Source: Apostichopus japonicus
Lineage: Eukaryota; Echinodermata; Holothuroidea; Aspidochirotida; Stichopodidae
Direction of reading: 5' to 3'
DNA: 64,000 bases
Assembly (NCBI RefSeq): GCF_037975245.1
Contig: NC_092564.1
Coordinates: 8,717,984 to 8,781,983, forward strand
Within the stretch, counting starts at the first letter, position 1, and the number at the start of each line of letters is the position of its first letter. The position numbers were made by a program, and so were the translations under genes. The notes under the pieces are model-generated. The model was not told where the DNA came from. It did no database searches and saw only the letters and a program-made list of their open reading frames with translations. Shown in pieces: positions 63,601 through 64,000 of the stretch.

Positions 63601-64000
63601 ATTCAACCTTTCTTGGTTGGATAAAAGTTGTTTGTCTTTTAATCTCTTTGACTAGAAATCCAAAAGAACAGAAACCAACTGTTGGAAGATAAAAGTTCAC
63701 TGAGCTACTGACAACTAAAGGAGGTGTCAATTACAATTACCTTAAAAGGTTAAGGCAGTCAACTGTAGGGTTGGACACAAAATAGTCTAGCCAACTAATG
63801 CAGTTCCGAGGATCTCATCCAGTTTCAAATTCTTTTGATTTACTGAAATTGGAGACGCTTGGCAAAGTTGGTAGTTGTTAGAGACAGAGGAATGGGTAAT
63901 TTCACCTATGATGACTGCCTTTGTAACTAGTTTTGACTTTGAGGTAGGTGTTGAATCAGGCAGGTTACAGTGGGAGTTAATTGGGTAAGCACATATACAT
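60651..64000. other. Gene-free right end of the window
   Basis: This is AT-rich sequence. Only chance ORFs of up to about 80 codons occur, with no splice-bounded coding segment or recognised repeat. Confidence 0.4.

Noticed and set aside
1-64000. CRISPR arrays, prokaryotic operons or phage genes
   Set aside because: There are no regularly spaced repeat-spacer arrays or dense ORFs. The only regular arrays are satellites without unique spacers.

Overview
The window looks like AT-rich nuclear DNA from a multicellular animal. There are no dense ORFs, operons or ribosome-binding sites. Canonical splice signals flank the one clear exon, and there are tRNA-derived SINE sequences, hAT-like non-autonomous transposons with target-site duplications, a satellite array and many microsatellites. 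The protein match is to an invertebrate-type RBPMS/couch potato RNA-binding protein. I favour a marine invertebrate, possibly an echinoderm such as a sea cucumber, but the species is a guess.

Gene content is very low. The only confidently recognised coding segment is a 78-bp exon on the minus strand (15560-15637). It encodes the first part of the RRM of an RBPMS/couch potato family protein and has a near-perfect acceptor and donor. I could not find its neighbouring exons by eye, so much of the window may be long introns of this gene. Two weaker exon candidates are a CpG-rich minus-strand possible first exon (43442-43657) and a plus-strand exon for a very basic, charged protein (52274-52452).

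Layout: 1-15.5 kb is mostly featureless, with a 183-bp-period duplication near 5 kb, one short hairpin and a tRNA-like fossil. 15.5-29 kb holds the RBPMS exon, a 485-bp hAT-like element (23785-24269) and a perfect 16-bp-stem hairpin (27286-27320). 29.3-31 kb is a 235-bp satellite followed by a tRNA-SINE fragment. 34.6 kb has a long AT microsatellite. 39.1-40.1 kb is a GC-richer block with overlapping broken reading frames, perhaps an old retroelement. 44.7-45.05 kb is a 374-bp hAT-type element with a perfect 8-bp target duplication. 52-54.3 kb contains seven same-strand copies of a 17-bp motif around the basic-protein exon. 60.1-60.65 kb is a tRNA-SINE next to a frameshifted GIY-YIG-type retroelement fragment.

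The most interesting observations are the seven-copy 17-bp motif cluster, a CAC-rich minisatellite just downstream of the RBPMS exon donor (CAC is the family's known RNA target, so autoregulation of splicing is conceivable), and a dispersed repeat that carries a splice-donor-like core in the same orientation at about seven places.
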